A DNA stretch of 64,000 bases, taken from the NCBI GenBank assembly GCA_947462335.1, contig OX381706.1:13678784-13742783 (forward strand), given 5' to 3'. The position numbers were made by a program, and so were the translations under genes. This DNA is from Harmothoe impar. Taxonomy: Eukaryota; Annelida; Polychaeta; Phyllodocida; Polynoidae. Positions 1 through 11,269 of the stretch are shown here, piece by piece (positions within the stretch are counted from its first letter, which is position 1; the number at the start of each line of letters is the position of its first letter). The notes below the pieces were generated by a model. The model saw nothing but the letters and a program-made list of their open reading frames with translations. It made no database searches and was not told the origin of the DNA.

Positions 1-159
1 GCCCAACGTCTCTGTATATTCCCCCTAATATAATCTTACTGATCTCGTGTGTAGTCTCCTCACGTGTGCACTTATGAGTTCTGCAGCTTGTCTGCTTTGG
101 TGATGTGACCTGTTCTGATGTCTCCTACACTGATATCATTTGGCTCACTATACAACAAA

Positions 160-430
160 TCTCTCAGTCACTATAGCCTAGCCAAGTTAGTCAATTCTCC
201 CTCTACGACCAATCTAGGTCAGTTAATGTTGTTAGGCTAGTTAGTACTGACCATCTCATCTTATTCTTCTCCCTTTCAATGAGTTTTAGGCTAAGTTCTT
301 TTGGGTACGGCATTAACCAGTACTATGTTGTTATGCCTCAGTCATTTTTGAATAGCACTTGATCATGCCAGACCAATGTCCCTATGACTAACCAAGGATA
401 GCCAGACTAACGGCCAAGGCATTTAGATTT
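160..430 (+). repeat. Dispersed segment with inverted copy at 9950-10430
   Basis: Reverse-complementing this stretch gives the same order of words as 9950-10430, including a 20+ bp exact match around the phrase reading gttagtcataggg in the copy. The copy is interrupted by a TTAA-flanked insertion (10155-10356); here the site is empty, with a single TTAA at 223-226. No open frame of note. The first 160 bases hold nothing I recognise. Confidence 0.75.
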
Positions 431-469
431 TCTGTATAGGATGATATTGTTTTCTACCTGAGGCAAAGG

Positions 470-800
470 ATGCTGACAGGTTGGATGGAGGGCATATTGA
501 GGAGGGTCATGTTAGCCTCTGATGTCAGTGTGTAGCTGAAAGGTGCTGGCAACTCATCGAAATGACAATGCCAGTGACTTTTGAATCCCTAGTCATTTTT
601 CACCCTTGGTTCGGCCAGCATGCTCTAGCTGGAAAGTCCTGTATAGTAATTGTTCAGATGGGAGAAAGGCTGAGGAGGATCTGGTGTCAGAGGGTTGTAA
701 ATTGGGAGGATATGGAGGAGTTGTGAGTGGGAGGTGCTATGTCACAGGCAGCCTCTTTTTAGCCCAATAAATGCTGCATAGTGCTTTGATGCATCATGCC
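470..800 (+). repeat. Dispersed segment with inverted copy at 11520-11825
   Basis: Shares with the reverse strand of 11520-11825 the succession 'gctgacagg...ggatggagggca...' through '...agcccaataaatgctgcatag'. It includes an 80-bp core (about 540-610, ggtgctggcaactc...) that also occurs at the end of the mobile element 8155-8829 and its relative 28206-28767. Non-coding. Confidence 0.75.
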
Positions 801-1330
801 ATTGTCACCATGATGCATGAATGCAACTCTGGTGAGTTTACCTTCAACCCTAACACTACATTGATGCATTAGGCTGAACATACATATTTGGTTAATTCTA
901 AAAGGGTTGGCATGATGCATGAAGCAAAGGGCATAGTACAGTAAAGCACTATGCCATCCTTAAAGGCTTAAGTAGGCCCTCTCTAGAGGATACACAATGA
1001 TAGAAGGCAGAGAGGGATCGTCAACAAAGCTGCTCAGAGATAATACTACGAAGCCCTTCTCAACACACACTTGGTCTCATGCAGGCATAGATCCATCTCC
1101 CTGGCTCCATTCTGCCCATGTATAGTCTTGATGCTTTACATTTGCTTTGTAATCTTACCTGGTCTGTGTTGGATCTCTACCATAGCTAGAAAGAGGCAGT
1201 ATTACTTCAAGGCCTGGTATCTAGTTGTGGATGACTACAGAATAGGACTGACGCGAAGGTGGCTTTGGACAGAGGCTTGTGGGGCTGTTGTCAGGATGGT
1301 TTATGGAGGCCCTGTCAGCATAAAGTGATT
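780..1330 (+). repeat. Four-copy dispersed non-coding segment, copy 1
   Basis: Two sub-blocks, a first with 'aagtaggccctctctagaggatacacaatg' -like words and a second around 'ggcctggtatctagttgtgg' to 'ggtttatggaggccctgtc', recur in the same order and orientation at 3640-4710, 22800-23430 and 40860-41470. A short frame (1071-1328) crosses it, but equivalent frames are broken in the other copies, so I do not regard it as coding. The rest is ordinary diverged repeat. Confidence 0.75.
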
Positions 1331-1399
1331 CAGCCAGCACTCCGATACCCTCAGCCAACCCTCCCCCTCTACTAAAGCAGCCCTTCTCTACCCTCAACC

Positions 1400-1530
1400 A
1401 GCTCTCCCTTATAGGAAACCTTTCTTGCCCCTACCCCCTCTCTTCAAGGGGTCCTCATTTCTTTGCCCCCCCTCCCCAAATCCACTCCTCCCCCTCTGTT
1501 GTTGAAAAATGACCATTCCATTAGTGCAGC
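1400..1530 (+). repeat. Pyrimidine-rich repeat shared with 46060-46190
   Basis: The words 'cttcaaggggtc', 'ccccaaatccac' and 'gttgttgaaaaatgacca' appear here and again, in the same order, at 46060-46190. A related stretch is the tail of the SINE at 47360. It therefore looks like a SINE tail or short interspersed repeat. Confidence 0.6.
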
Positions 1531-1762
1531 TTAGTTCACAAAGAGAATATGATTGCAACATAAAGGACTTTGGCTAACTGTCTCTATTAGCCATATTTAT
1601 GAATATTAAACTATAAAACTGAAAACATAAGGTTCATACAGACAGTTGATGAAATCAAAAGGTTACAAATCATTCATGAGCATAGTCACCTCATAGGATA
1701 TATGCCATAACTTCTGACCTACTCCCGGTACAGAAAATAGCTCCTTGACCCGCTTAGACATA

Positions 1763-2107
1763 CTGTAAACGTAGATATTTTTGCGCAGCTAAATTTTCGC
1801 GCACCTAGCAACTAAAGGCATTTTCTAGCAATCATATATTTACGCAGCTGCAATCAGGGGATCCTTAGCTACATGTCAGTTTTTACAGTTTTTCAATCGG
1901 ACAACTATTAAGGGTTTTACAGCCCAAACATTATTGTTCAAATATTTTGCCTTCATGCCCCTTCCAACACAGACTATATATTATAGTCACTTCAGGAGCC
2001 ACATAACATTTTTGTGCAATATTTTTGCGCACATCATATTTTTGCGCACATATCTATGTGAGCGAAATGCACGAAAATAATGTACTGAGCGAAAATTACA
2101 TTTACAG
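1763..2107. mobile_element. TA-flanked MITE (mariner-type ends)
   Basis: The left end reads CTGTAAACGTAGATATTTTT after TA (1761-1762). The right end, reverse-complemented, reads CTGTAAATGTAATTTTCGC before TA (2108-2109). The interior carries several 'tttttgcgcac' and 'ttttcgcgcac' words near both ends. Short inverted repeats, a TA duplication and no coding capacity describe a miniature inverted-repeat element of Tc1/mariner type. Confidence 0.75.
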
Positions 2108-2111
2108 TAGT

Positions 2112-2310
2112 AGAACCCTGGGTTCAGGTTACTGCTCTCTGAGCCGCCTCCCACCCAAACTATAAATAATGGTGACCGGGGCCTCAAGGTGCAGCTTGGG
2201 GGCAGGAGAGCAGTTGTTGGCCTCCCAACCCTGGCCCCCAGAGACCACAGATATCAATAATAAACTCACATTTTGCCTCTCCCCGCTGGTGGCCAGATTA
2301 GCAGTGTTTT
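2112..2310 (+). repeat. Dispersed segment with inverted copy at 11270-11465
   Basis: Reading from 'accctgggttcaggttac' to 'gctggtggccag', this segment matches the reverse strand of 11270-11465 at most positions. Together with 470-800 it shows that part of this flank exists inverted about 10 kb away. Non-coding. Confidence 0.75.
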
Positions 2311-3639
2311 ATATTAAAGCCTTCATAATGTCTCATGCACCTAGGGTAGATTCACCTGGAGTAGAACACATACCTTGAGACCGACACTTGATTTTTTGGT
2401 TATTCAAGCATTAAGCTCTTTATATGTGAATAATATTTAATTGTAAGTGTTATTATTTCCAAAAATATTACACCAGGAGCAGCATTGTACATATAAATAA
2501 CTTCAAATTTCCCTGTCCATCTCAGGGTATGTGTCCGGCTCATGGTAATATCAATAAAGAAGATTTTAATATAGCAATTTTATACTTATGATTTAATCAA
2601 AGTTCAAACTAGGATTTTCCGAATATTTATTATACCAAAGTGAAAATTGCAAGGGCACCTTATAAAGGGAGATCAAGTCTAAGTCAATGATTCAGGATCC
2701 CCAGAGCCAATATTTCAAAAAGTGTGAGATTTAACATTCAAAGTCTTTTCAATAGAGTACTCCAAATTACTTACAATAATGCATTTGCAAGAAAGGAAAA
2801 GTTAAACACATTGGTACGGTATACTATTTCAGCAGCCTGTGGGTAAGGATTGCACGATGAGGAATTTGTGCTGGCAAGCGGAAACGTTATAATTCTTGGA
2901 GGGTTAGTGTTAAACATGTGGAAAGCAAACACACAGAAGCACTTAACACTTCAACTTTTTGGATCCCCAACATTCCCAAATTACTTAGTTTTTCTGTTCA
3001 GTTTGGGATGAATCCAATATCCATTCAACTTTCAATGGATCGTTGTCATGCGAAGAAAGTCCGGACATGGGAGGTTTTGTTTTTGAACTAAAACAAAAAA
3101 CTGAGTTTACTTGAAACTCATATCAGTTGCCAATGTAATTTGCTTCAGAAGATTCAAGCGGGAACGGCAATGTTGGGACTTATCCAGATCCACCTTGTTA
3201 AATCAAAGATACAACAAGTTTTTGGCGGAAGCAACAACTTTCCACACTTTATACATGAAGTGGGGATAGCATTTCACTTGGTAAACACATGAACAGTGAT
3301 ATTAGTCATCAAAGCTATAGACAAAAAAGGGTGTTCTGTATGCAATCTATTCTACAGTAAAAATATAAAACAAATTAAACTCCATTGAAATGTGATACTT
3401 TTCTTAAATGGCCAATGAGGCAGAATTGAATGTGCAAAGATCAGAAATAATCAAGCCTATAGTGACATATTTGTTGATACAAGGTTTTGTACCAAGCTGT
3501 TATTTCCATTTACCAAACCTGGCCACATGGCATGCATTAAGAATAGAACAATATACATCGCAGAAGCTCTGACTAGGTTGGTTATCTTTAAAACACCCAC
3601 AGGGGCCAGCCTTTTAACACCCTAAGGGCGGTATGATGT
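2311..3639. other. Intergenic, no gene seen
   Basis: AT-rich single-copy sequence. I saw no open frame above background, no tRNA-like box pair and no inverted-repeat element here. Confidence 0.6.
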
Positions 3640-4710
3640 TAAAATACGACATTTGTTGTCATAGTACACCAATGCTTGTAACTGCTACATTGGTTCATCA
3701 TGCCGGCCCTTATGGAGTGAACATTAACCTTGTAGGGTCGGAATTATCCTTCATGGCGGCACTAATGAGTTACTCGCCAGGGCTGAATTCATGTATCCTG
3801 ACAAGCAAGGGCATGATGCTTTAATGCATCATGAGGCCCTTAAAGAGTTTAGCAGGCCTACTCCAGGGGATACACAATGGGAAAGGCCTATGGGGGTTGT
3901 CCCCAAAGCCATACGGAAATAGCAACGAAGTGGGAGGCACTAGTTGTGTGGTTGCTGACACATGCAGCTTACATGAGATGTTGGCTCCCCTCTGGAAACC
4001 TAGTTTTATCCAAGCAAGCTATGCTTAGTTTATGTCTAGTATCAGGCTAAATCTTGTAAGATATTCTGTGTACATAACTAAAATGGGCTACCGGAATTAT
4101 CACTATAGGCCTCACCTAAACCCCACATACAGAGGACCTCATGCAGACAGAGGGCAGTGGTTCAACGATTCATGATTCAGGCTGTGCTGTTGACATGTAG
4201 GTCGTAGGCTGCAGCAAGGTGCTTTTAGGGTTAAAGTGGCACTCTCACCAAGCGTTTCCCACTCACAATTCTAGTACTGGTGTAGTCTGCTATGTGGTAA
4301 GTGGTGAGAATGCCCCTTTAACTAGTATAGGGGGGGACCCTCGAACTATCAAGTCCTATCACAGGGGCTACATATATATATTGCACTTGAACCATCAGCC
4401 TATAGCCTACAATTATAAACCTCTTTGCTAGAATAGAGCTGCATTTTCATAAATCCATATCATTGTTTTGTCACTTAAATATATAATCATTCGGAATCCT
4501 ACCTGATCTGGATACTCCAATGTGTAGGATCTCTACCAGATAGAAAAGGCAGCAACACCCTCAGGACCTGTACCTCGCTCTGTATGAAGCCAGGGTAGGA
4601 CTAGACTAGGAGGGAGGTAGCCTTTGGTGGTGGCTTGTGCTGCTGTTGTCGCAATGGTTTATGGAGGTCCTGTCGGCATAAAGTGAAGCAATCTGACAGT
4701 TCTGACCGAG
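3640..4710 (+). repeat. Four-copy dispersed non-coding segment, copy 2
   Basis: Carries the same two sub-blocks as 780-1330. The first is around 3845-3905 (aggcctactccaggggatac..., then gttgtccccaaagcc) and the second around 4490-4700 (ggatctctaccag... to ggtttatggaggtcctgtc). It also holds several repeats of the words gcatgatg/aatgcatcatg. Three small open frames overlap it but are not conserved between copies. Confidence 0.7.
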
Positions 4711-5619
4711 GACACCCCAGGACCCATGCACACAAACAAACCACATCAACAACAAAGCAGGCTTCTCTCTCTTCTTTCAATCAATATCTATACCTTTATT
4801 CTCCTCATTGCCATCCCTACTCTTCCTTGGTTTACCTTTCCCTGCCCCCCCTTCCCTTCTTTCCCTGCCTCCTGTATCTGTCTGTGATGCATGCACCTCT
4901 TCTGCCTTGCATGTCTACACAGCCACATGTTGCTGTGATGAGAATAAGTAACACTGCATTATCATTGGCATTTAAGCAATTTTTTTATTACTAAAATCAC
5001 TTGCAATGTAAGAAAAATACAAGTTGCTATTTTGGTACAATTATATGAGAAAAAACGATGCATAAACGAAACTTACCAATACCAACTGGATGACCAATGC
5101 ATCAATATCCCGCGCTAGACGATTGTTGTATAATGGTATATTTCTTGACTGCTGGGGAAAGAAGCACAACACATTTCATTACCTGCTCCTTGGCAGCAGC
5201 CACGCCATATGAAACTCCTTCTGCAGTAGATATTGCAGATTCCAAGGACCAGTGGTGGTTTATCCCAAAATGTGTGTGGAAGGTGACTTTGGCAAGGCAT
5301 TTAAGATTGCCCCTACAATCTCAGAAGCCCATAGAAACCCTATGGAAACCGATCCACATATTTGTAGATATATATGAATATGCAAAAGACACAATTACAG
5401 CATTTACCTTGCCATAGCGGACTAAAAAGCATTTACAATTTGGAAAGGCCAAGCAAACTCAAATCACTATAACATTATTAGAACTGGAAGTGACTAGCTA
5501 GCCTAGGTCAGGTGATAGCAATGCTGAATCTATATACCATAGCTGTCAGTTCGAGCCTGGCAATCCAAAATTTTACTCATATGGGTAGACTGCCAGGATG
5601 CCAGTCCATATGATAAAAG
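4711..5619. other. Intergenic, no gene seen
   Basis: Single-copy AT-rich DNA with short chance open frames only (longest about 106 codons at 5097-5417, composition not protein-like). Nothing structural seen. Confidence 0.55.
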
Positions 5620-5621
5620 TA

Positions 5622-5844
5622 CCGTAAAACCTTGTGTATAAACCACAGCCAGTATGCCAGTCAGACTGCTGATGTGACTTGGAGCATCAGCACAGAGTCT
5701 GGGTGCGGCTTATACTCGAGTTTTTTGCTCCTATAATACAGTACAAAATTCACCGTTATCAGATGGCAAGTGCAGCTTGTAGGATCAGCCCAAAGTTGGG
5801 GTGTGGCTTATATGCGGGTAAAGCTTATACGTGAGGTTTTACGG
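5622..5844. mobile_element. TA-flanked MITE, family 'CCGTAAAACC', copy 1
   Basis: Begins CCGTAAAACCTTGTGTATAA after TA (5620-5621) and ends with its inverted form ...ATACGTGAGGTTTTACGG before TA (5845-5846). The interior has repeated 'gcggcttatac.cgag' words. A full second copy lies at 16781-17004 and a partial one at 32562-32651. Mariner/pogo-type miniature element; no transposase. Confidence 0.85.
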
Positions 5845-5846
5845 TA

Positions 5847-6394
5847 CATCTGAAATACATCGATCTGTATGGAGGGGTTTGGACGGAGTATGAGAGGCAC
5901 TGTTAGTATAATGTGGTGTGGCTGCTGTGTGGGGGGTCCATGGGGATCTAGAGCACCTCCAGTCTCCAGCCCACACTGATTAGCTGCTATGATCCATCTC
6001 ACAAGCAGGAGCTGAGAAGAATCCCACCCTCACTGTGACGCTTTGGTAGAGGCCGGGGGCTCGTTTTGTAAAGGTGGTTAAAGCAGAATAGGGATTATCT
6101 ACAAGATTAAAGCTTTTGAATTTCGAGAATGATAGTATTACAGGAGAAATGTATATAATCATAAGGCTTATGATATGAAATACATATATGTATTTGACAA
6201 TGATTTCTTTTTTCAGGGTTTCTCTTGAGACAAACTGAGAATGTATTTAACCCCTTCTAAATGAAACCATAGAGACAGCAATAAATAGCATAACAAACCA
6301 GTTACAGTACCATGCCATATGTGCAAATAGTTTAAGGATATATTAACCTTCAAGCAGGACCTCCTCGGAATTTTCTATGAATAAGATATCATCT
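5847..6394. other. Intergenic, no gene seen
   Basis: Single-copy DNA between the MITE and the first duplicated block. No supported feature. Confidence 0.5.
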
Positions 6395-6539
6395 TTGCCC
6401 ACTCAATCTATTTGAATCAATTTTGCAATAGGATCATCGCCCTGTTTGGTTTTAATTAACCATAATTAGCTAGATTTAGGTACTCATCTGTTTTCAATTT
6501 CTCCCCAAATGCTAATCTAGTTTTTGTCTTGCTCACCCT

Positions 6540-6740
6540 TTCAGCGCTCGATGGAGGCCAGCTTGAGCCGTAAATGCCTAGGGACCCATGTTCAGGAGGT
6601 GTAAATGGATCCATTGAACTGCTACATTGACTGATCAATGAGAGGCTGCAGCTTTAATACCCCTGGGCTGGGCTCTGTAGCACTCTGTGCCTTTTTAATA
6701 AGGCTGGCAGCACTTGGGAATGTCAACTGGAATAAATCTG
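6540..6740 (+). other. Three-copy, highly conserved non-coding core
   Basis: From 'ctttcagcgctcgatgg' to 'ggaatgtcaactgg' this 200-bp stretch recurs at about 25800-25995 and 43870-44065 with only a handful of substitutions, while flanking DNA is more diverged. It contains TA-rich homeodomain-like words (tttaatacc, ttttaataagg) and in this copy TGATCAATGA. No intact frame is shared by all three copies. It could be a regulatory element or a structured RNA; function is unknown. Confidence 0.55.
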
Positions 6741-7204
6741 TGCTTCCTAACAAGATGCAGATGTCGACCCACAAGCAGACTGCTGTCACATCAGTCTAGA
6801 AAGTACTGAGTCAATAAACAGACTAAACAAAACAATGCTGCACTCAGTGAACCATCACAGCATAAGGGATCCACACCCACATTCAGTATTCATTGGTGCT
6901 ACCCTGTGTGACTCAGTTAAGCAGCAAAACTTCGAAACATATATAATGTTCACACAGTTTGGAATGTTGCAAGTCTGGATCGGAAGTTGTGAATCCCCTT
7001 TTTGGTGTGAATATGGCTACTAGACACTTTTGAAGTCTCGGCAAAATGACTTACATGACTGATGACAAAGACTAAAACTAGATATACTGAAAGTTTATAT
7101 ACATACATGTATAGGTTCATATTTTGGAGGCATTATTTGATGAGCTTTAACGTCTGTTGCATTGTGTGGATGCTATAGATGCAAGTTTCTTTGCCCTAGC
7201 ACAA

Positions 7205-7510
7205 CAATGTTACCTGTCAAAATAATGATAATGATCCTGATGAAGAGTTATAAATAACTCGAAAACGTTGATCCCTCCACATTTTGCCTACATCTCATAT
7301 ACTTCAACATTTTAATATGTCAACTCTCAGTAATAAAAGCCATCATTAATTCAATTTGCAGTGTCTGGTTTTGTGTGAAATATCATATCTTCAAGTAATG
7401 TTATAAAATTTTATATAATGTTATGCCATAGTAAGGAGCCTTAGAGAAACGTTTTCTAACGTTATATAACATTATAAAATGTTGTATAATGTTTTTTGTT
7501 TACTTGGTAA
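7205..7510. mobile_element. Copy-specific insertion of about 300 bp
   Basis: Block A copy 2 reads straight through ('caatgttagcactttg', about 26705), whereas here about 300 bp separate 'caatgtta' from 'acactttg'. The ends share GTTACC when read inward. The insert has palindromic 'ataatgttat/ataacattat' words at its right end and 'ctgatgaagagttataaataactcgaaa' -type sequence (7234-7261) resembling a domain common in short retroelements. Class uncertain. Confidence 0.6.
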
Positions 7511-8154
7511 CACTTTGATATTAATTCCTGCACCAGAGTGCATTTAATTGTTTAGTTCCTTAGCTTACAAGGATGGCTACAGAGCAAATCTCCCAATAAA
7601 ATGATTTATCATCACCTTTGTACTGCTCATATTCAATTACCAGGACCCCTTCTGTTAGCCTGCCCTGCCTAGGAAATGGAGAAGCAATGATAGAAGGGCA
7701 TGGAAATATCAGCCTTATTGCCCTGAACAGAACCAACCCACCCAAGCTACCATCAGTGCTGATTTAGACTGCTGTATCTTGCAGGTATTTTACGAGTTGC
7801 AATAGAGCACACTAGCAGCAGTCGAAAATGTCAATTAGGTAGAAGCATGGCCGGTCTCCGACCCGTGTGCTGCCAACCTGTAGGTCTATTGATGGTACCA
7901 TGACGGCCCCTATACAGCAGACTGACTGCACACCACCCCTCCTGTACACTACAGTGTAATCCTTATGTAACTCCAGGTGGTGCTGGTTTGTGGTGATGGT
8001 CATTGACATACCACCATCTTTGTTTCGTTAAAAAGTAAAATTCAGACATTTGTAAGCAGTTATTTCTCTGTTTTTGCTGATTGACCCCGCCATTTTCTCT
8101 CAGAAGTTGTCACCTTTACATCAATTACCCACAATTCTTTTTTTACCTGGTAAC

Positions 8155-8829
8155 CAGGTGCTGGCAACTCCCTAAAATGACTATGTCAGTGACTTTTGAA
8201 CCTGTAGTCATTTTTTCACCCTGGCTTATGAAGCCATTGTGGAAAATGACCCTGCTCTTAAATCATAGTAAGTGCCTTTTTGTAATTGATATTTCAGACA
8301 TTTGCCATCACTTTTCAATTGTGAAATCATTATGAATGGAAGGAGAACTATATGTATTAGCAATTTAGTATTTCAGAATATCTCCCAATGATTTTTCTAA
8401 GTAGTATACTAAACACTTGCACCAGACATGGGAGGGAGTAGCTCTCCATTCTCAGAAGAATGCAAATGTGACTGTTGTGCCAAATTTGTGAAGGAAAAAA
8501 AGCACCCCATCAGTAGAACCACAATATAATCTAGTAAAATGGGGAAGAACTTTGGTACCAGAAGTATAGGAGCTGAGAAAGCTGAATTTTAAATTATATT
8601 TGTATGTGTATTCTTTACTAATACACCAGAAAGGCCTAGAGGGAAGTGTATTCAATGGGATTACATAACAAGCAGAGGGGTAAGGCAGCCCCAAAAATGA
8701 CCCTGCCTTGAGCATTCACACCTTGGTAGGTGGGAGAGGTGGGGGGTAATGTGGAGGGAGGCATGTAGAGAAATGGCCCCGGCTTCATATGTCTTTGCAG
8801 GGTCAATTCCTGGTCATTGCTTAGACCTG
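8155..8829 (+). mobile_element. DNA transposon with 5-bp duplication GTAAC (hAT-like ends)
   Basis: Inserted in block A copy 1 between two GTAAC copies (8150-8154 and 8830-8834). Block A copy 2 has the empty site with one GTAAC (27352-27356). The element starts CAGGTGCTGGCAACTCC and ends ...GCTTAGACCTG, so the terminal inverted repeat is only CAGGT/ACCTG. A shorter copy lies inverted at 28206-28767. It encodes no transposase. CAG termini suggest the hAT superfamily, some lineages of which make 5-bp duplications; this is inference. Confidence 0.85.
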
Positions 8830-9317
8830 GTAACATATTCTCAATTCCTTCATCAATCTATTTATTCTCAAGCGATTTGCAAATTAAACCAATGCAATAT
8901 AAATCATCAAACAAAATAATCTCATGTCTTTCCTAGGTTGCTGCATAGTTGACTCTCTATGCAGTGCAATGCCGCCTGGAGTGTGCAGGTACTGTCAGTA
9001 GACTCTGCCCCCAGCCTCTGATATAGAGCTGAATGTAGGCAGGAAATGTGTTCACGCTCTGCTGCACGTGCAAGGGGTTGTGGGAAGACTGATCTGTTAC
9101 TGTCACACATGAATGGGCATGTGGTTTAGAGATGCTTTGCTGCTGAATATAAATGGGGATGGTTGGTTTACTGAATTGTTGCTGTTTTGCCACCGCCCAT
9201 GTTCTAGTTGATGATGCATGGCCCCCAGCAGGAGTGCACACCGTGCGATGCGGCGACCCAAACAAGTCGTCGTACATCCAGTTTTATCTTTACGAGTTCT
9301 TTTTTTTTTTTATTATA

Positions 9318-9548
9318 CCTAGCATATGACATTGGGAAGATTATGATAGATTGCAATAGATATTACGATAGATATTAGGATAGATATCCCCGAATACACA
9401 TCTGCAAGTTGCCCTGTTATGCGCACCATGCCATCTGTTTGCTCACCAATTTTCCGTATTGCACATGTGTGCAATACAGAGGTATGTATTACACACGTAG
9501 CTAGTCCGGCTCCTCTATGTTGTAAGAATAGTAATGTCATATGCTAGG
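9318..9548. mobile_element. TA-flanked MITE with CCTAGCATATGACATT ends
   Basis: Left end CCTAGCATATGACATT and right end AATGTCATATGCTAGG are exact inverted copies, flanked by TA (9316-9317, 9549-9550). The interior has a short run of 'gatagatatta' repeats. Absent from block A copy 2. Mariner-type miniature element. Confidence 0.8.
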
Positions 9549-9949
9549 TACTGTAGGTGTAGAGTAAGGGTTCGTCAGAGCAAAGACTGATGTGCAGTAC
9601 TAAAGGTGTTTAGAGAGTGAGGGTTAGTCAGAACAAAAACCAGGTCTGTTCCCAAAGCACTGCCAGACTCACCACCACAGGGTCCTGATACTGTCTCCAA
9701 TCACCAGCACAGCATGCTGATACAGACCTCTGTATGATTGGGACCAGACAGAGTTATGACATCTCACACACATCACCCACAGAATGCTTTGAACTAGCCA
9801 CGACATATGTATCAGCCCCCCCCCCCCCCCTACTGTAGCATCTATTGATACTGCCAAGGAAATGTATGGGCACTGTGTCGCTCGCTTGGAACAATCTAGA
9901 TCTGATGTTGCTGTATCTGTAACCTGTTACTGTTGTTAAAACCGGTAAT

Positions 9950-10430
9950 CTAAATGCGCCAGACTTTAGTCTGTAGTAGTTATCCGAAGTTAGTCATAGG
10001 GACATTGGTCAAAGTGATGATCTAAAAGTTTCAGAATGACTAATGCAAAGGAAAACACGACTATAATGCAATACTCAAAAGACTTAGCCTGATACTTATA
10101 GATATGGAAATGCAGAGGTGGGTTTGTCACTACTGACTATCCTAATAGCATTAACCCTTTAGAGCCGAGCATCAACTATAGTTGATACTATGGCTGGCCA
10201 AGCATCGATTATAGTTGATACCATGTCTGGCTGAGTATTGACTATAGTCGACATAACTCTATGGGAATCAGCAAAGGCTCGGCCCAGGGAAGGTTCCTGT
10301 GAAAATGTCTCAGCCCCAATACCAGAAACAATTTTTTTTTGGTCGGCCTTAAAGGGTTAACTAACCTTGGTTGGTCTCATAGGGAGGCAATAAATGACTG
10401 CTAGGTTGATCGCTTTTAACTGAGTTGTTG
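9950..10430 (-). repeat. Inverted copy of the 160-430 segment
   Basis: Matches the reverse strand of 160-430 in order, split by the TTAA element 10155-10356. Non-coding. It lies in a part of unit 1 (9900-14000) that has no counterpart in unit 2. Confidence 0.75.
10155..10356. mobile_element. piggyBac-type MITE (TTAA target)
   Basis: Bounded by TTAA (10151-10154 and 10357-10360). The ends are CCCTTTAGAGCCGA and TCGGCCTTAAAGGG, inverted and nearly identical. The paralogous stretch 160-430 has a single TTAA (223-226) at the empty site. Inside are three spaced palindromic modules of the form 'caactatagttgata'. TTAA targets with CCCTTT-like ends are characteristic of piggyBac; the element has no transposase. 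Confidence 0.88.
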
Positions 10431-10589
10431 GTCAGTACTGACTAAGGTCAGAATATCAGTGCAGGCAAGTACAAGAGACTAAAAGGTCTGTGTGAGAGGT
10501 TAGGGAGCAATTGGATTTCCGTTCATATGGACCCTTTAATTAGTGGCAGATTCAACAAAAACCTTTGCTTGCCTGCTTTCCCTTGCTCA

Positions 10590-10880
10590 TTGCCTCCTTT
10601 ATCCTTCCTCCACTTCCACTTCTCTTCCTAATACCTTCAAGTAGCTTTAGTTTCATCTAGTGCCACTGGTGGCTCCCCCTAGGGACAGCTTACACACCTA
10701 ATTACTGCTGTTAAGCCTGGTCATGGGGCCACTTTGGACGATTTGGGGTCTATCAGGCCCTTGTTGCCCCTGGACGGCTGATCCATGAGCAGTGTGAGCT
10801 GCTCCCATTAACATAGATCACATACACGCAGGCTGAGCAACTCCTCCCTCCAGTATGGAGGCCCATTGGGACACACATAA
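10590..10880 (+). repeat. 270-bp segment, copy 1 of 4
   Basis: Runs from a pyrimidine-rich lead through 'gtggctccccctaggg' to 'ggtatggaggccc...ggga'. Other copies are at 13725-14010, 16030-16345 and 31880-32185, always same strand. In the other three places it is the 3' end of block B. No open frame is shared. It could be an old retroelement or part of the nested duplication. Confidence 0.75.
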
Positions 10881-11269
10881 GACGGATAAGGTATCCCAGC
10901 ATGTTAATAACAATGTAAAATAACAATGTATTGTATATATTTCACAAAAAGGTTTATCAAAACTGGTTTAAACATCACATCTTTCGCTATTTAGTATATT
11001 ACTTCAAGTGATCCTGAAGTATTAATTGACCTCTGACTTGATTCACCTTTTTTTCAAATTTATGGTGACTGTGCTACAGATCATGCTGACAAAATGCATT
11101 TTAAACAGTTTTTGTGACTTTGGTTCCACTATAAAATTTCTAACATCTCATTGATAAAAGTAGTTACAATTTTGATTAAATTATCATTTTAGAATGTTGA
11201 ATGCTACATTAATAATGTAGAATATTCCTTATTGATGTGGAGACATTGTGGAGGGCGTGATATAAAATA

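Larger units (their letters stand above)
6395..9880 (+). repeat. Segmental duplication block A, copy 1
   Basis: Start of tandem unit 1. It aligns with 25480-28200 (copy 2), and its first part aligns with 43560-44145 (copy 3). Long stretches are over 90% alike by eye, such as the 6540-6740 core and the stretch around 7780-8070. Copy-specific insertions (7205-7510, 8155-8829, 9318-9548) account for most of the length difference. No conserved open frame, so the block is non-coding. Confidence 0.9.

Noticed and set aside
1071..1328. 85-codon frame over the four-copy segment
   Set aside because: The equivalent frame is disrupted in the three other copies.
7230..7275. Hammerhead-ribozyme-like core (CTGATGA, a closed stem, then GAAA)
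   Set aside because: Stem II forms, but stem I does not, and the only possible stem III partner lies in the host flank that exists without the insertion. The match is better explained by a common retroelement domain.
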